Shown: positions 51,373 to 60,625, counted from the first letter of the stretch. The stretch: 64,000 bases of DNA from SB11 sp965222995 (GCA_965222995.1 OZ244977.1:1550001-1614000); one strand, 5' to 3'. Numbers and translations are program-made. The notes: a model not told the origin generated them from the sequence alone.

Positions 51373-52449
51373 CTATGCTACACCTGCATGCCTGATGTGT
51401 TTAGCATGCGATATAAAGGCACTAAACATAGTAGGAAACTCTGTATAAGCTATATTAAATTCTCTACAGGTGTCTCTAACTATTTTACTCACATTTGGAT
51501 AATGTATATGGCTTATTTTTGGGAATAAATGGTGTTCTATCTGAAAATTTAACCCTCCTAACAACCAACTTAAACTCTTACTTTTAGTAGCAAAATTTAC
51601 TGTGGTATTTATTTGATGCACTGCCCATTCAGTTTCAACACTTACTTTTTTCTCTTTATTAGGGGCCTTAAAGTCTGCCTCCTCAACTATATGTGCCAAC
51701 TGAAATACCACTGCAACCAAAATACCTGCACTAAAGGCTAATATTAAGTATCCCAGTATAGCTTCAACCCAACCCACTAGCAATGCAGGAGCTACAATAA
51801 AAATACCTACGTGAAGTACTTTAGAAACCCAAAAATTAAAATGTTGGTACAAACTCATTTTACGCATTGGTGTATGGTCTGAAATACGACTTAAGAAGTA
51901 TTTCTTAAAGTCTTGCCAAAACACCCAAAACAAGTAGGTAAGTCCATACAACAACATAAAATAATAATGCTGAAAGCGGTGAAACCAATATTTCTTTTGG
52001 TCTGAATGTGTGCGGATAAACGGTTTAATATCAATATCATCATCCATCCCTTCAATATTAGTAAACGAGTGATGATTGATATTATGTTTTAGGTTCCATA
52101 TATAAGCATTTCCTCCTAAAAGGTTTAGGGCAAATGCCATGAACTTATTTACCGTTGGGTTATTAGAGTAACTGCCATGAGAACCATCATGCATTACATT
52201 AAACCCTATAGCGGCAAAGTTTACCCCCATAATAACGCATAACAAAACACTAAGCCAAAGTTGTTGCGGGGTATAAAACACCAAAACAATGTAGTTGGCA
52301 ATTAATGTTGCAAAAAGTATGATGGTTTTTAGATAGAGTTTAAAATTCCCTGTTATGGAGGTGTTTGATTGCTTAAAATAATCGTCGACCCTTTTACGAA
52401 GTATTGAAAAAAATTCTGCGTTTTTATTATTAAAGCGTACTACAGCCAT
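51373..52449 (-). CDS. Membrane fatty-acid (acyl-CoA/lipid) desaturase
   Basis: A 358-residue membrane desaturase with four or more helices (about 40-60, 65-85, 155-175, 205-245). The three diiron His boxes are HDGSHGS (about 107), HNINHH (about 143) and QIEHHLFP (about 305), the last with the Q-x2-HH form of front-end and linoleoyl-type desaturases. It introduces double bases in acyl chains, perhaps to tune membrane fluidity. Regiochemistry cannot be told. It is monocistronic with about 70 bases upstream showing no clear promoter. Confidence 0.92.
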   Translation of the reverse strand: MAVVRFNNKNAEFFSILRKRVDDYFKQSNTSITGNFKLYLKTIILFATLIANYIVLVFYTPQQLWLSVLLCVIMGVNFAAIGFNVMHDGSHGSYSNNPTVNKFMAFALNLLGGNAYIWNLKHNINHHSFTNIEGMDDDIDIKPFIRTHSDQKKYWFHRFQHYYFMLLYGLTYLFWVFWQDFKKYFLSRISDHTPMRKMSLYQHFNFWVSKVLHVGIFIVAPALLVGWVEAILGYLILAFSAGILVAVVFQLAHIVEEADFKAPNKEKKVSVETEWAVHQINTTVNFATKSKSLSWLLGGLNFQIEHHLFPKISHIHYPNVSKIVRDTCREFNIAYTEFPTMFSAFISHAKHIRHAGVA

Positions 52450-52519
52450 TATTTATAAGATATTCTTTGTAAGCGGCTGCGAAAATACAATTTATAAGCT
52501 AAAGAAATACACAATAAAA

Positions 52520-53758
52520 TTACTCAAACCGTAAAGCTTCAATCGGGTCTAATTTGGCTGCTTTGCTTGCGGGGTAGTAACCGCCTAATACTCCAACAAT
52601 TATAGAAATAATTACAGCTAAAATAATCCACTGCCAGGGTACAATAAAACCTACACTTAAGGCTAGTGAAATAAGGTTACCCACACCCAAACCCAGTAAT
52701 ATGCCAAAAAATCCACCCAAAACGCTTATGGTGATTGCCTCATACAAAAACTGCTTACGGATAACTGTTTTTGTAGCACCCAAAGACTTACGCACACCAA
52801 TTTCTCTTGTGCGCTCAGTTACGGTTACAAGCATTATATTCATTAAAGCTATTAGCGAACCAAACAAGGTAATGAAACCTATTATATTGGCTACAAGCGT
52901 GAGCATATCTAAATTACTGATGAGTTGCTGGGCTAAATCATCGCTTTTGGTTATTTCAAAATTATTGCCCTCAAGAGCACGAACTTTCCTCACTATCCTA
53001 AAAATACCCTCAGCTTCTGAAATAGCAGCATCCATTACCTTGGGGTCATCTACCTGTACTGATATGGTAAAGGAAGAGTTTTTTGCCCCCATTCTGTTTT
53101 TTGCAAATGTAAGCGGTACATAAACTAACTTATCCCCCCCACCAAAGCCGGCAGAGTTCCCTTTAGACTCAAGCACACCAATGACTCGCATTTTAATACC
53201 ACCCACAGATATTATCTTATCAATTGGGTTGCCTTTATTGGGAAATAGTTTTGAAACAATGTCTGTACCTATAACAGCAACAGGAGTTACCCCCTCTAAG
53301 TCTGATGCTGCAATATTCCTTCCTTTGGAGAGTTTATACCCTGAGACACCTAAATAGTTTTCATCAATACCTATTACTACAGTATTGGGGTTAGTTTTAT
53401 TAGAGCGGTACTTAACTGTGCTGGCAAAAGACACATTAACTGAATTGGAAACCGTTGCAGGAAAAGTATATTCTTTTTTAAACTGGGTTGCTTCTTCAAA
53501 ACTTACTTTACGATAAGTAATGCTTTTTCTTCTTCCGCCACCTACCCTAATTTGCCTGGAACGATTTTTTATGTTGAAAGAATTTGCCCCCATATCGCTA
53601 AAGCTATTGCTTATATAGCTTTTCATAGCATCTATAGAAGATAGTATACCCACCAAAGCCATAATACCTATAGCTATTATAGAAAGGGTTATTATGGTTC
53701 TTGAACGACTAATTTTAATAGAGTCGTAAGCAAGTTTTATTGTTTCTTTAAAATTCAA
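52520..53758 (-). CDS. MacB/FtsX-type ABC transporter permease
   Basis: A 412-residue permease: N-terminal helix about 21-42, periplasmic MacB_PCD domain about 45-265, and FtsX helices about 280-410 with the coupling motif VTERTREIGVRKSLGA. The motif DPIEALRFE closes it, as usual. The start is TTG at 53758 because no ATG precedes the conserved N-terminus. No ATPase or periplasmic adaptor gene is adjacent, so the partner must be elsewhere. The second permease of this superfamily in the window (41435) is of the LolE type. Confidence 0.88.
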   Translation of the reverse strand: MNFKETIKLAYDSIKISRSRTIITLSIIAIGIMALVGILSSIDAMKSYISNSFSDMGANSFNIKNRSRQIRVGGGRRKSITYRKVSFEEATQFKKEYTFPATVSNSVNVSFASTVKYRSNKTNPNTVVIGIDENYLGVSGYKLSKGRNIAASDLEGVTPVAVIGTDIVSKLFPNKGNPIDKIISVGGIKMRVIGVLESKGNSAGFGGGDKLVYVPLTFAKNRMGAKNSSFTISVQVDDPKVMDAAISEAEGIFRIVRKVRALEGNNFEITKSDDLAQQLISNLDMLTLVANIIGFITLFGSLIALMNIMLVTVTERTREIGVRKSLGATKTVIRKQFLYEAITISVLGGFFGILLGLGVGNLISLALSVGFIVPWQWIILAVIISIIVGVLGGYYPASKAAKLDPIEALRFE

Positions 53759-53863
53759 GGGGTGTGGTAAATACTTTAGCCAAAGATGCTAAAAAACCAC
53801 TGATAGGCTATATACTTAATCTACTATTGGGCTTTTTGTTTCGATGAAATTTGAAAACATTAC

Positions 53864-54229
53864 TTATGCCGAAAAAGACTCACCACAACCACAGGTTTCA
53901 GCAGCATTGGGGTTACTAAAAGTAAATCCTTTGTTATTTAAGCCTTCTTCCCAGTCTACTTGCATACCCACCAAATACATTAAGCTTGATTTTTTCATCA
54001 ACACACGAATTCCGTCAATAGTATAAATATTATCTCCTTCTTCTTCGTGGTCAAAAGCCAAAAGATATGACAAACCGGCACAGCCGCCGCCTTTTACTCC
54101 TATTCGTAGGCCCTGCTTTTCGCCAATATTTAATGTCTCCATCAAACGGTTTAGTTCTTCTTTGGCACCGTCAGTAAAGCTAATGGGTGCTTCGTTAGTA
54201 GTTTTGGGTTGTTCTATAGTCTCTTTCAC
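53864..54229 (-). CDS. Iron-sulfur carrier, IscA/ErpA (HesB) type
   Basis: A 121-residue A-type carrier, starting GTG at 54229. The three cluster-ligand cysteines are C50 (VKGGGCAGLSY), C113 and C115 (TCGCGESF). The fold region SFTDGAKEELNRLM precedes them. It delivers Fe-S clusters to apo-proteins in the cytoplasm. It is monocistronic. The N-terminal 15 residues are non-conserved. Confidence 0.93.
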   Translation of the reverse strand: MKETIEQPKTTNEAPISFTDGAKEELNRLMETLNIGEKQGLRIGVKGGGCAGLSYLLAFDHEEEGDNIYTIDGIRVLMKKSSLMYLVGMQVDWEEGLNNKGFTFSNPNAAETCGCGESFSA

Positions 54230-54445
54230 AGCTTATCTTCTTAATTTCAATACAAATATCACAAAAAGTATGCAACAGTTGGCAACGGCTTAAATCACAT
54301 ATTAAACTTTGCATAAAATATTACCCTATAAATACTAATACTATGTTTCATCGTTAGTAATGCGGCACCAAACAATAAATACAAACACAAAAGATGCTAA
54401 TGTTATTTACATCTCTTATTTTTACACCCTTTAAAACTTACCTAT

Positions 54446-54982
54446 ATGGATGCATTAAGTGTTTTTCTTGAAATAGTTAAAATAATACTTCCCGCAGTAG
54501 TAGTGTTTTTGGTAGGATATTTTACCCTAAAGAAAATGCTGGACAATCACTATGAAAACAGACTTTTAGAGTTTAGGCAACAAAACCGCCAAGGCATGCT
54601 GGCTCCCAAAATACAGTCTTACGAAAGACTCACATTGTATTTAGAGCGAATTAACCCCAGTAATTTACTAACCCGGATTAGCAACCCCGGTCTATCGGCA
54701 GCAGATTTTAAAAATGTTCTGATTCATGCCATTAACGACGAGTACAATCACAACCTCGCACAACAATTATATGTTTCTCCACAAGCTTGGCAAATGATTA
54801 AATATGTTAAAGAAGAAATGATACGCCTTATTAACGAAAGTTTAGCAGGGCTTGACTCAAAAGCTTCCAGTGTAGACTTAAGCAAAGCCATTTTAGAAGA
54901 AATTATCCGCCGCGAAGAAGTACCTACAGATAAGGCTATTAACTTTTTGAAAAAAGAGTTTAAACTAATTTTTGATTTTTAA
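54446..54982 (+). CDS. Membrane-anchored helical protein (DUF7935-like), function unknown
   Basis: A 178-residue protein with one N-terminal membrane helix (about 8-28) and an otherwise charged helical body (LEFRQQNRQGMLAPKIQSYERL, in parts). I associate it with the DUF7935 family of Bacteroidota, from memory. It ends 3 bases before the ATG of the mutase small-subunit gene, so it is translationally linked to the mutase genes. A role with the mutase is a guess from position only. Confidence 0.7.
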   Translation: MDALSVFLEIVKIILPAVVVFLVGYFTLKKMLDNHYENRLLEFRQQNRQGMLAPKIQSYERLTLYLERINPSNLLTRISNPGLSAADFKNVLIHAINDEYNHNLAQQLYVSPQAWQMIKYVKEEMIRLINESLAGLDSKASSVDLSKAILEEIIRREEVPTDKAINFLKKEFKLIFDF

Positions 54983-54985
54983 TTT

Positions 54986-56245
54986 ATGGCACAAAGCCAA
55001 TATATATATAACGCTTTTGAACCTGCTGACTTTGAAGCCTGGAAACAAAGGGTAATAAAAGAGGTAAAGGGTGAGGAAGCATTTAATACACTTTACAAAA
55101 CCACTTCTGAAGGTGTCTTGCTAAAGCCTTATTACACTATTGATGATTTAAACAAAGAAATACCTGCAATTGAAGCATCAAGGGGCTGGCTTATTCAAGA
55201 GCGTATACCTGTTAAAAATGCTGATGAGGCTTTAAAAGCTGCTTATAATGTCCTGAAAAAAGGAGCAGAAGAAATTGTTTTTGAAATAAACAGCAATGAG
55301 TCTGATACTATCTTATCGCAGATAAATCCCTTTGTATTTAGGTTAAACCAAAATACAAGAGCAGCATCGGGTAACTTTCAGGCAGATATTTTAAGCAATC
55401 TTATAAATACTGATAGCTTTTCAGCCGATGAGTTTGAAAAACTGGTAAAAAAACATTCAGGAACGCTTGAAGTTAACGGTGCACAATATCATAATGCAGG
55501 TGCAAATGTTTGTACTGAAATAGCAATTACTTTAGCACATGGGAATGAGTATTTAAATATCGGAACAAACGTTCCTGTATTATTTAATATGGCTGTAGGT
55601 AGTGATTACTTTTTTGAGATTGCCAAACTAAGAGCGCTTAGAAAGTTATGGTCTGTTATAGCTATAGAGCATGATGTTGACACCTCGGTTAAAATCAACT
55701 GTGAAACAGCCCTGAATAACAAAACCATATACGACTATAACAACAATATACTTAGAGCCAGTACTGAAACTATGGCTGCTGTAATTGGGGGGTGTGATGG
55801 GTTGTTTGTTCATCCTTACGATATATTGTTTAAGCAACCTAACGACTTTTCTAACCGAATAGCAAGAAACATACAGCTAATAACGAAGAAAGAATCGTAC
55901 TTAGATAAAGTAAATGACGCTTCACACGGTAGCTATTTTATTGAAAATTTAAGCAATGAGATAGCTAATAAAAGCTGGGAGTTGTTCCAAAACATTGAAA
56001 CAAAGGGTGGCTATATAGTAGGAGTTGAGTCAGGCTTTTTGCAAGATACTATAGTTAAGCAAGCAGAAGCTACTCAACAACAGGTAGATAATGGTGACCG
56101 TGTAGTTTTGGGAGTAAACAAATACCCTAACAATAACGAGAAAATGAAGGGAGAAATTGAGGAGATAGAACTTCCATCTAATAAACACTTCCCTTTACAC
56201 AGATGGACTGAAAAAGCTGAAAAAGAAAGACTGGATAATGAGTAA
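54986..56245 (+). CDS. mutA: Methylmalonyl-CoA mutase small (non-catalytic) subunit
   Basis: A 419-residue TIM-barrel subunit of the adenosylcobalamin-dependent methylmalonyl-CoA mutase, which interconverts methylmalonyl-CoA and succinyl-CoA. The barrel shows NAGANVCTEIAITLAHGNEYL and KLRALRKLWSVI, the small-subunit counterparts of the large-subunit motifs. It is shorter than the 638-residue P. shermanii MutA. It lacks the C-terminal degenerate cobalamin-binding domain and ends in RLDNE. The start is 3 bases after the preceding gene. The large subunit follows after 276 bases that contain inserted palindromic repeats, not a normal operon junction. Confidence 0.93.
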   Translation: MAQSQYIYNAFEPADFEAWKQRVIKEVKGEEAFNTLYKTTSEGVLLKPYYTIDDLNKEIPAIEASRGWLIQERIPVKNADEALKAAYNVLKKGAEEIVFEINSNESDTILSQINPFVFRLNQNTRAASGNFQADILSNLINTDSFSADEFEKLVKKHSGTLEVNGAQYHNAGANVCTEIAITLAHGNEYLNIGTNVPVLFNMAVGSDYFFEIAKLRALRKLWSVIAIEHDVDTSVKINCETALNNKTIYDYNNNILRASTETMAAVIGGCDGLFVHPYDILFKQPNDFSNRIARNIQLITKKESYLDKVNDASHGSYFIENLSNEIANKSWELFQNIETKGGYIVGVESGFLQDTIVKQAEATQQQVDNGDRVVLGVNKYPNNNEKMKGEIEEIELPSNKHFPLHRWTEKAEKERLDNE

Positions 56246-56317
56246 ATTGGCAAATGTGCTAGTGTGCAAATTAAAAGTTGAGAATGGATAATTGAAAATG
56301 ATGTTTAGCGGCAGAAA

Positions 56318-56468
56318 GTCATTCCGAATTTAGTTCGGAATCTGCACAGGTAAAGTATAAAAAGATTGCTTCGGAAGACCTCGCAATGACGAAATAGGTA
56401 TCATCCTGAGCGGAGTTGAAGGAGTCTGGTGGGTAAGTCATGCTGAATTTATTTCAGCATCTGCGCGC
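56318..56468. repeat. Mosaic palindromic repeat block between mutA and mutB
   Basis: Four units lie in tandem: a family C hairpin (56318-56343), half of a family A element (about 56363-56391, agattgc to cctcgcaatgacg), a family B motif (56400-56427, atcctgagcggagttgaagga), and another family C hairpin (56437-56463, gctgaatttatttcagc). A ccctcc/ggaggg palindrome follows at about 56476-56495. The block has no ORF and splits the mutase gene pair. Confidence 0.8.
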
Positions 56469-56521
56469 AAGGTTTCCCTCCTATTAAGGAGGGAGAAAGG
56501 GAGGTGTAAAAAGCAAAGAAA

Positions 56522-58654
56522 ATGAGAAAAGATTTTAGCAACGTAAAAGTTCATCATAACTCTTCTAAGCCTTCACAGCTAGAAGCCGAGTCTAAACCTT
56601 GGACTACTCCGGAAGGAATAGAAGTAAAACCTGATTTTGAAGCTAAAGATGTGGAGGGTTTAAAAAGTTTGCACTTTGCTTCGGGTATTCCTCCGTTTTT
56701 ACGTGGCCCTTATGGCAGTATGTACCTTACCCGCCCTTGGACTATTCGCCAATATGCTGGTTTTAGTACAGCTGAGGAATCTAATGCCTTTTATCGCCGT
56801 AATCTGGCAGCAGGGCAAAAAGGACTTTCAGTTGCTTTTGATTTAGCCACACATAGAGGATATGATAGCGACCACGAACGTGTTACAGGCGATGTGGGTA
56901 AAGCCGGAGTAGCTATCGACAGTATTTTAGACATGAAAATACTGTTTGACCAAATTCCTCTCGACCAAATGTCAGTTTCAATGACTATGAACGGGGCTGT
57001 ACTGCCCGTTATGGCATTTTATATTGTAGCCGCTGAGGAACAAGGTGTAAGTATGGAGAAACTTTCAGGAACTATACAAAATGATATTCTGAAAGAATTT
57101 ATGGTACGTAACACCTACATCTACCCTCCTGCAAGCTCTATGCGCATTATTGGTGATATTTTCGAGTTCACCTCTCAAAATATGCCCAAGTTCAACTCTA
57201 TATCTATCAGTGGATACCATATGCACGAAGCAGGTGCCACTGCTGACATTGAGTTGGCTTATACACTAGCTGATGGTTTAGAGTATATCCGCACAGGTAT
57301 AAAAGCAGGTTTGGATATTGATGCCTTCGCCCCTCGCCTATCCTTTTTCTGGGGTATAGGTATGAACCATTTTATGGAGATAGCCAAAATGCGCGCAGGT
57401 CGTATGCTTTGGGCTAATATTGTAAAACAGTTCGACCCCAAAAACACTAAATCAATGGCGTTGCGTACACACTGCCAAACCAGTGGATGGAGTTTAACCG
57501 AGCAAGATCCTTTTAATAACGTAGCCCGTACTACTATAGAGGCTATGGCTGCTGCATTGGGCGGAACACAATCGCTACACACTAATGCTTTAGACGAGGC
57601 AATAGCCTTACCTACTGATTTTTCAGCGCGTATAGCACGTAATACACAGATATACCTACAACAAGAAACTAGTATTACCAATGTGGTTGACCCTTGGGGA
57701 GGAAGTTACTACGTAGAATACCTAACCGACCAACTGGTGCAAAAAGCTACCGCCTTAATGGATGAAGTGGAAGAATTGGGAGGTATGGCAAAAGCCATTG
57801 AGTCAGGTGTGCCTAAAATGCGTATTGAAGAAGCTGCTGCCCGCAAACAAGCACGTATTGATAGCGCAAAAGATGTAATTGTTGGGGTAAACCAATATAT
57901 AGCAGAAGATGAGCACCCTATTGATATTTTAGAGGTTGATAACGCCAAAGTACGTCAAAGCCAAATAGAGCGTTTACAAAAACTAAAAGCAGAACGTAAT
58001 AATAGCGAGGTTGAAGCTGCTTTGGGTGCACTTACCCAATCTGCAAAAACAGGTGAGGGTAATTTACTAGCATTAGCAGTTGACGCTGCCCGTAAACGCG
58101 CTACTCTGGGAGAAATATCTTATGCGCTTGAAAAAGAGTTTGGGCGCTACCAAGCTACTATAAAATCAATATCAGGGGTATATTCATCAGAAATAAGTAT
58201 GAACGATGATTTTAAAGAAGCCAAGGCGTTAGCCGATGAATTTGCTAAGCTGGAAGGCCGCCGCCCACGTATTATGATAGCCAAAATGGGGCAAGACGGG
58301 CATGACCGTGGAGCCAAAGTAATCGCTACCAGTTTTGCTGATATTGGCTTTGATGTAGATATAGGGCCCTTATTCCAAACGCCTGCTGAAGCTGCTAAAC
58401 AAGCCATCGAAAACGATGTACATATTATTGGTGCATCATCATTAGCTGCAGGACATAAAACATTAGTTCCCCAAGTTATTGAGGAACTAAAAAAACAAGG
58501 CCGTGATGATATTATGGTAATTGCCGGAGGGGTTATCCCCCAACAAGACTATGATTTTCTTTATAAAGCAGGTGTAACTGCCGTTTTTGGTCCGGGTACG
58601 GTAATAGCCAAAGCTGCACAAGAGATTTTGAAAAAACTGATGTCAGATAATTGA
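56522..58654 (+). CDS. mutB: Methylmalonyl-CoA mutase large (catalytic) subunit
   Basis: A 710-residue catalytic subunit. The N-terminal TIM barrel (about 50-400) has FLRGPYGSMYLTRPWTIRQYAG (as GPYGSMYLTRPWTIRQYAG), ATHRGYDSDH, and HCQTSGWSLTEQDP. The C-terminal cobalamin domain (about 575-705) has the DxHxxG motif with H594 in DGHDRGAKVIA, plus GASSLAAGHKTLVP. It is complete and should be active with cobalamin. No riboswitch was seen in the upstream 276 bases. No epimerase or MeaB chaperone gene is near. Together with mutA it serves propionate or succinate metabolism. Confidence 0.97.
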   Translation: MRKDFSNVKVHHNSSKPSQLEAESKPWTTPEGIEVKPDFEAKDVEGLKSLHFASGIPPFLRGPYGSMYLTRPWTIRQYAGFSTAEESNAFYRRNLAAGQKGLSVAFDLATHRGYDSDHERVTGDVGKAGVAIDSILDMKILFDQIPLDQMSVSMTMNGAVLPVMAFYIVAAEEQGVSMEKLSGTIQNDILKEFMVRNTYIYPPASSMRIIGDIFEFTSQNMPKFNSISISGYHMHEAGATADIELAYTLADGLEYIRTGIKAGLDIDAFAPRLSFFWGIGMNHFMEIAKMRAGRMLWANIVKQFDPKNTKSMALRTHCQTSGWSLTEQDPFNNVARTTIEAMAAALGGTQSLHTNALDEAIALPTDFSARIARNTQIYLQQETSITNVVDPWGGSYYVEYLTDQLVQKATALMDEVEELGGMAKAIESGVPKMRIEEAAARKQARIDSAKDVIVGVNQYIAEDEHPIDILEVDNAKVRQSQIERLQKLKAERNNSEVEAALGALTQSAKTGEGNLLALAVDAARKRATLGEISYALEKEFGRYQATIKSISGVYSSEISMNDDFKEAKALADEFAKLEGRRPRIMIAKMGQDGHDRGAKVIATSFADIGFDVDIGPLFQTPAEAAKQAIENDVHIIGASSLAAGHKTLVPQVIEELKKQGRDDIMVIAGGVIPQQDYDFLYKAGVTAVFGPGTVIAKAAQEILKKLMSDN

Positions 58655-58674
58655 TGTCAGATGTTTGGCTAATT

Positions 58675-58776
58675 CGTCATTGCGAGATAACCTTCTTAGG
58701 TTAATGAAGCAATCTTAATCCTTCGACTCCGCTCAGGATGACAAAGATTGCTCCGCCGTCCCTCCTCGCAATAACG
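58675..58776. repeat. Dispersed palindromic repeat after mutB (family A with a nested family B)
   Basis: Terminal arms cgtcattgcgag (58675-58686) and ctcgcaataacg (58765-58776) pair with one mismatch. Inner arms gcaatctt and aagattgc enclose a family B motif (tccttcgactccgctcagga) at about 58718-58742. The nested arrangement indicates one repeat inserted in another. Confidence 0.78.
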
Positions 58777-58781
58777 CAACT

Positions 58782-59279
58782 TTAAAAACTCATATCATCG
58801 GCACTCGGTCCATAACTACCCGGCACAGGTATATCTAATAATCTAAAATACACTCCTAGTTGTGCCCTATGGTGGGTAACTTGGCTAAAGTAATCTCTTA
58901 CAAACTTTAGTTTCTTAGCCTTTTCATGAATCATATCACCGCTTCGCATCACCCATTCTTCATGTAAAACATCCTCATTAGTATTTTGCAATGCTTTCCT
59001 TCCTGCAGCTACGCATTCTTCAAAGTAGGCCAGTAACTCTTCATTATTGTTTACTTTCTTAGTTTGGTAAGTACTGGTCATAAAATTAATTTCTTTGGTA
59101 TCTAAGGTCATGGGTATCCAACAAGGCAATTCAGCTATATGGGTAGCTAGTTTGCCCAGCTCCATATTTTTTTCATGAGGTTTCCAATCGTACTTGTCAA
59201 AGGGGACGATACTTAAAAACTTGCGGGTAGTGTTTGCTTCACGTTCTAATTCAGTAAGCATTAAATCAATTATTTTCAT
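58782..59279 (-). CDS. DinB-family protein
   Basis: The ATG at 59279 gives 165 residues and the family opening MKIIDLMLTELEREANTT; an ATG 11 codons upstream would add a non-family leader. The fold is DinB: H47 in LATHIAELP, then FSQVTHHRAQLGVYFRLLDIPVPGSYGPSADD near the C-terminus (as THHRAQLGVYF and IPVPGSYGPSAD). Where relatives usually have the first His of the second ligand set, Q133 occurs, from memory, so metal binding may be altered. It follows the repeat block after mutB. Confidence 0.82.
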   Translation of the reverse strand: MKIIDLMLTELEREANTTRKFLSIVPFDKYDWKPHEKNMELGKLATHIAELPCWIPMTLDTKEINFMTSTYQTKKVNNNEELLAYFEECVAAGRKALQNTNEDVLHEEWVMRSGDMIHEKAKKLKFVRDYFSQVTHHRAQLGVYFRLLDIPVPGSYGPSADDMSF

Positions 59280-59402
59280 GGTGTTTAAATATTTACCGCA
59301 AACATCTACCAACTTACTGACAGCCCTATGTCAACAGGGTTTAATTTATTGATTTGAGATACTGAAAACTGCAAACCCGAAACTGATAACTAAATTTGTA
59401 GC

Positions 59403-59618
59403 ATGAAAGATTTTATTGAAGTTACCGTAGACAAAACCACAGGCAAAAAAGGTATCATAAACATTAACAATATCGTATTTGCGGAGCCTTTCCCTAAAGA
59501 TGCTAATGCAACCACATTATACCTTAGCGGAGCCAGTGTACAACAAGGAAGTTTTCAGGTTGTAGTAGATGAAACTTTGGAAACTATTATTCAGCTAATT
59601 AATAAAGCACAGCCCTAA
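59403..59618 (+). CDS. Small beta-rich protein, function unknown
   Basis: A 71-residue protein with a strand-turn pattern (FIEVTV, KGIININNIVFAEP, ATTLYLSGASV, FQVVVDETLETIIQLI). It is faintly like FlbD/SsgB-type small barrels, but no family is claimed. A TAAATTTG -7-like box lies at 59391-59398, almost touching the ATG, with no good -33 partner. Codon usage and start look real. It stands between the third DinB gene and the DUF2911 gene. Confidence 0.6.
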   Translation: MKDFIEVTVDKTTGKKGIININNIVFAEPFPKDANATTLYLSGASVQQGSFQVVVDETLETIIQLINKAQP

Positions 59619-59698
59619 ACCATTCTTATCCTCTTTTGTTAAAACATGTTATAACATTAAACCCTATTTTCGCCGTCTGAAAATAAAAACTATTACTC

Positions 59699-60544
59699 AT
59701 GAATAAGAAATTACTAGTATTATCTGTGGCTATGTTCTTAGCCATCTTTAGTGTTAATGCACAAGACCTAAAAACTCCTCGCCCAAGCCCTATGGCTAAA
59801 GTAACCCAAGAGTTTGCTTTGGGTGAAATTTCATTAGACTACTCACGCCCTAGTGTAAAAGGTCGTACTATATATGGAGACCTAGTACCTTACGGTAAAA
59901 TGTGGCGTACAGGTGCTAACTACTCTACAAAAATTACTATTTCTGATATCATCCAGATAGAAGGTAATAAAGTAGAACCTGGTACTTATGCTATCTACAC
60001 CATCCCGGGTAAAGACAAATGGGAAATAATGCTATATAGCGACTTGAAACTAGGTGGTAACGTAGCAAAGTATGATAAAGTCAATGAAGTATTACGTTTC
60101 TCAGTTACCCCAACTACTGTTACAGAAAAAGTAGAAACCTTTACTATTAATATGGCTGATTTACGTAATGAATCTGCTACTTTAGAAATGGTATGGGAAA
60201 ATACTCGTGTACCCATTAAAATAACAGCTTCAATAGATGAGGTAATAATGGCTAACATCAAAAAAACAGTTATTGAAGATAACCGCCCGTATTATACCGC
60301 AGCGCGTTACTACTACGAAAATGATAAAGACCTTGTTAAGGCTTTAGAGTGGATTAAAATAGCTGCTGCTAAAAGACCTGACGCGTATTGGGTAAAAATG
60401 CAACAAGCTAGAATTGAGCATAAACTAGGCAAAAAGAAAGAAGCTATTGCTACAGCTAAAGAAGTGCAAAAAATAGCAGGAGAGAAAAAGAACAACGACT
60501 ATGTAAAAATGGCAACAGAACTAATTGCTGAAGCAAGCAAGTAA
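59699..60544 (+). CDS. DUF2911-domain secreted protein with TPR-like C-terminus
   Basis: A 281-residue exported protein, signal peptide 1-21 (ending VNA-Q). Residues about 25-180 are a DUF2911 domain (RPSPMAKVTQEFALGEISLDYSRPSVKGRTIYG in parts; VPYGKMWRTGANYSTKI; PGTYAIYTIPG). The C-terminal 90 residues are helical, of TPR type (ALEWIKIAAAKRPDAYWVKMQQARIEHKLGKKKEAIATAKE in shorter parts). The role of DUF2911 proteins is unknown. The gene ends before a terminator and is monocistronic. Confidence 0.88.
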   Translation: MNKKLLVLSVAMFLAIFSVNAQDLKTPRPSPMAKVTQEFALGEISLDYSRPSVKGRTIYGDLVPYGKMWRTGANYSTKITISDIIQIEGNKVEPGTYAIYTIPGKDKWEIMLYSDLKLGGNVAKYDKVNEVLRFSVTPTTVTEKVETFTINMADLRNESATLEMVWENTRVPIKITASIDEVIMANIKKTVIEDNRPYYTAARYYYENDKDLVKALEWIKIAAAKRPDAYWVKMQQARIEHKLGKKKEAIATAKEVQKIAGEKKNNDYVKMATELIAEASK

Positions 60545-60596
60545 TTTTTTGTTGTCAGTGATTGGTTATCAGTTGATAGCTAAACTATATTATTAT

Positions 60597-60625
60597 AAAG
60601 CCTCGCATTTGCGGGGCTTTTTTAT
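60597..60625 (+). terminator. Terminator after the DUF2911 gene
   Basis: Arms aagcctcgc and gcggggctt (one wobble pair) with a 4-base loop, followed by seven T residues. It lies 53 bases after the stop codon on the plus strand. Confidence 0.85.

Noticed and set aside
56246..56521. Cobalamin riboswitch before the mutase large subunit
   Set aside because: The conserved B12-box was not found; the region is explained by palindromic repeats, and no suitable leader fold was seen before mutA either.
57259..58407. Minus-strand frames of 79 to 140 codons opposite mutB
   Set aside because: They are antisense shadows of a highly conserved catalytic gene without motifs or signals of their own.
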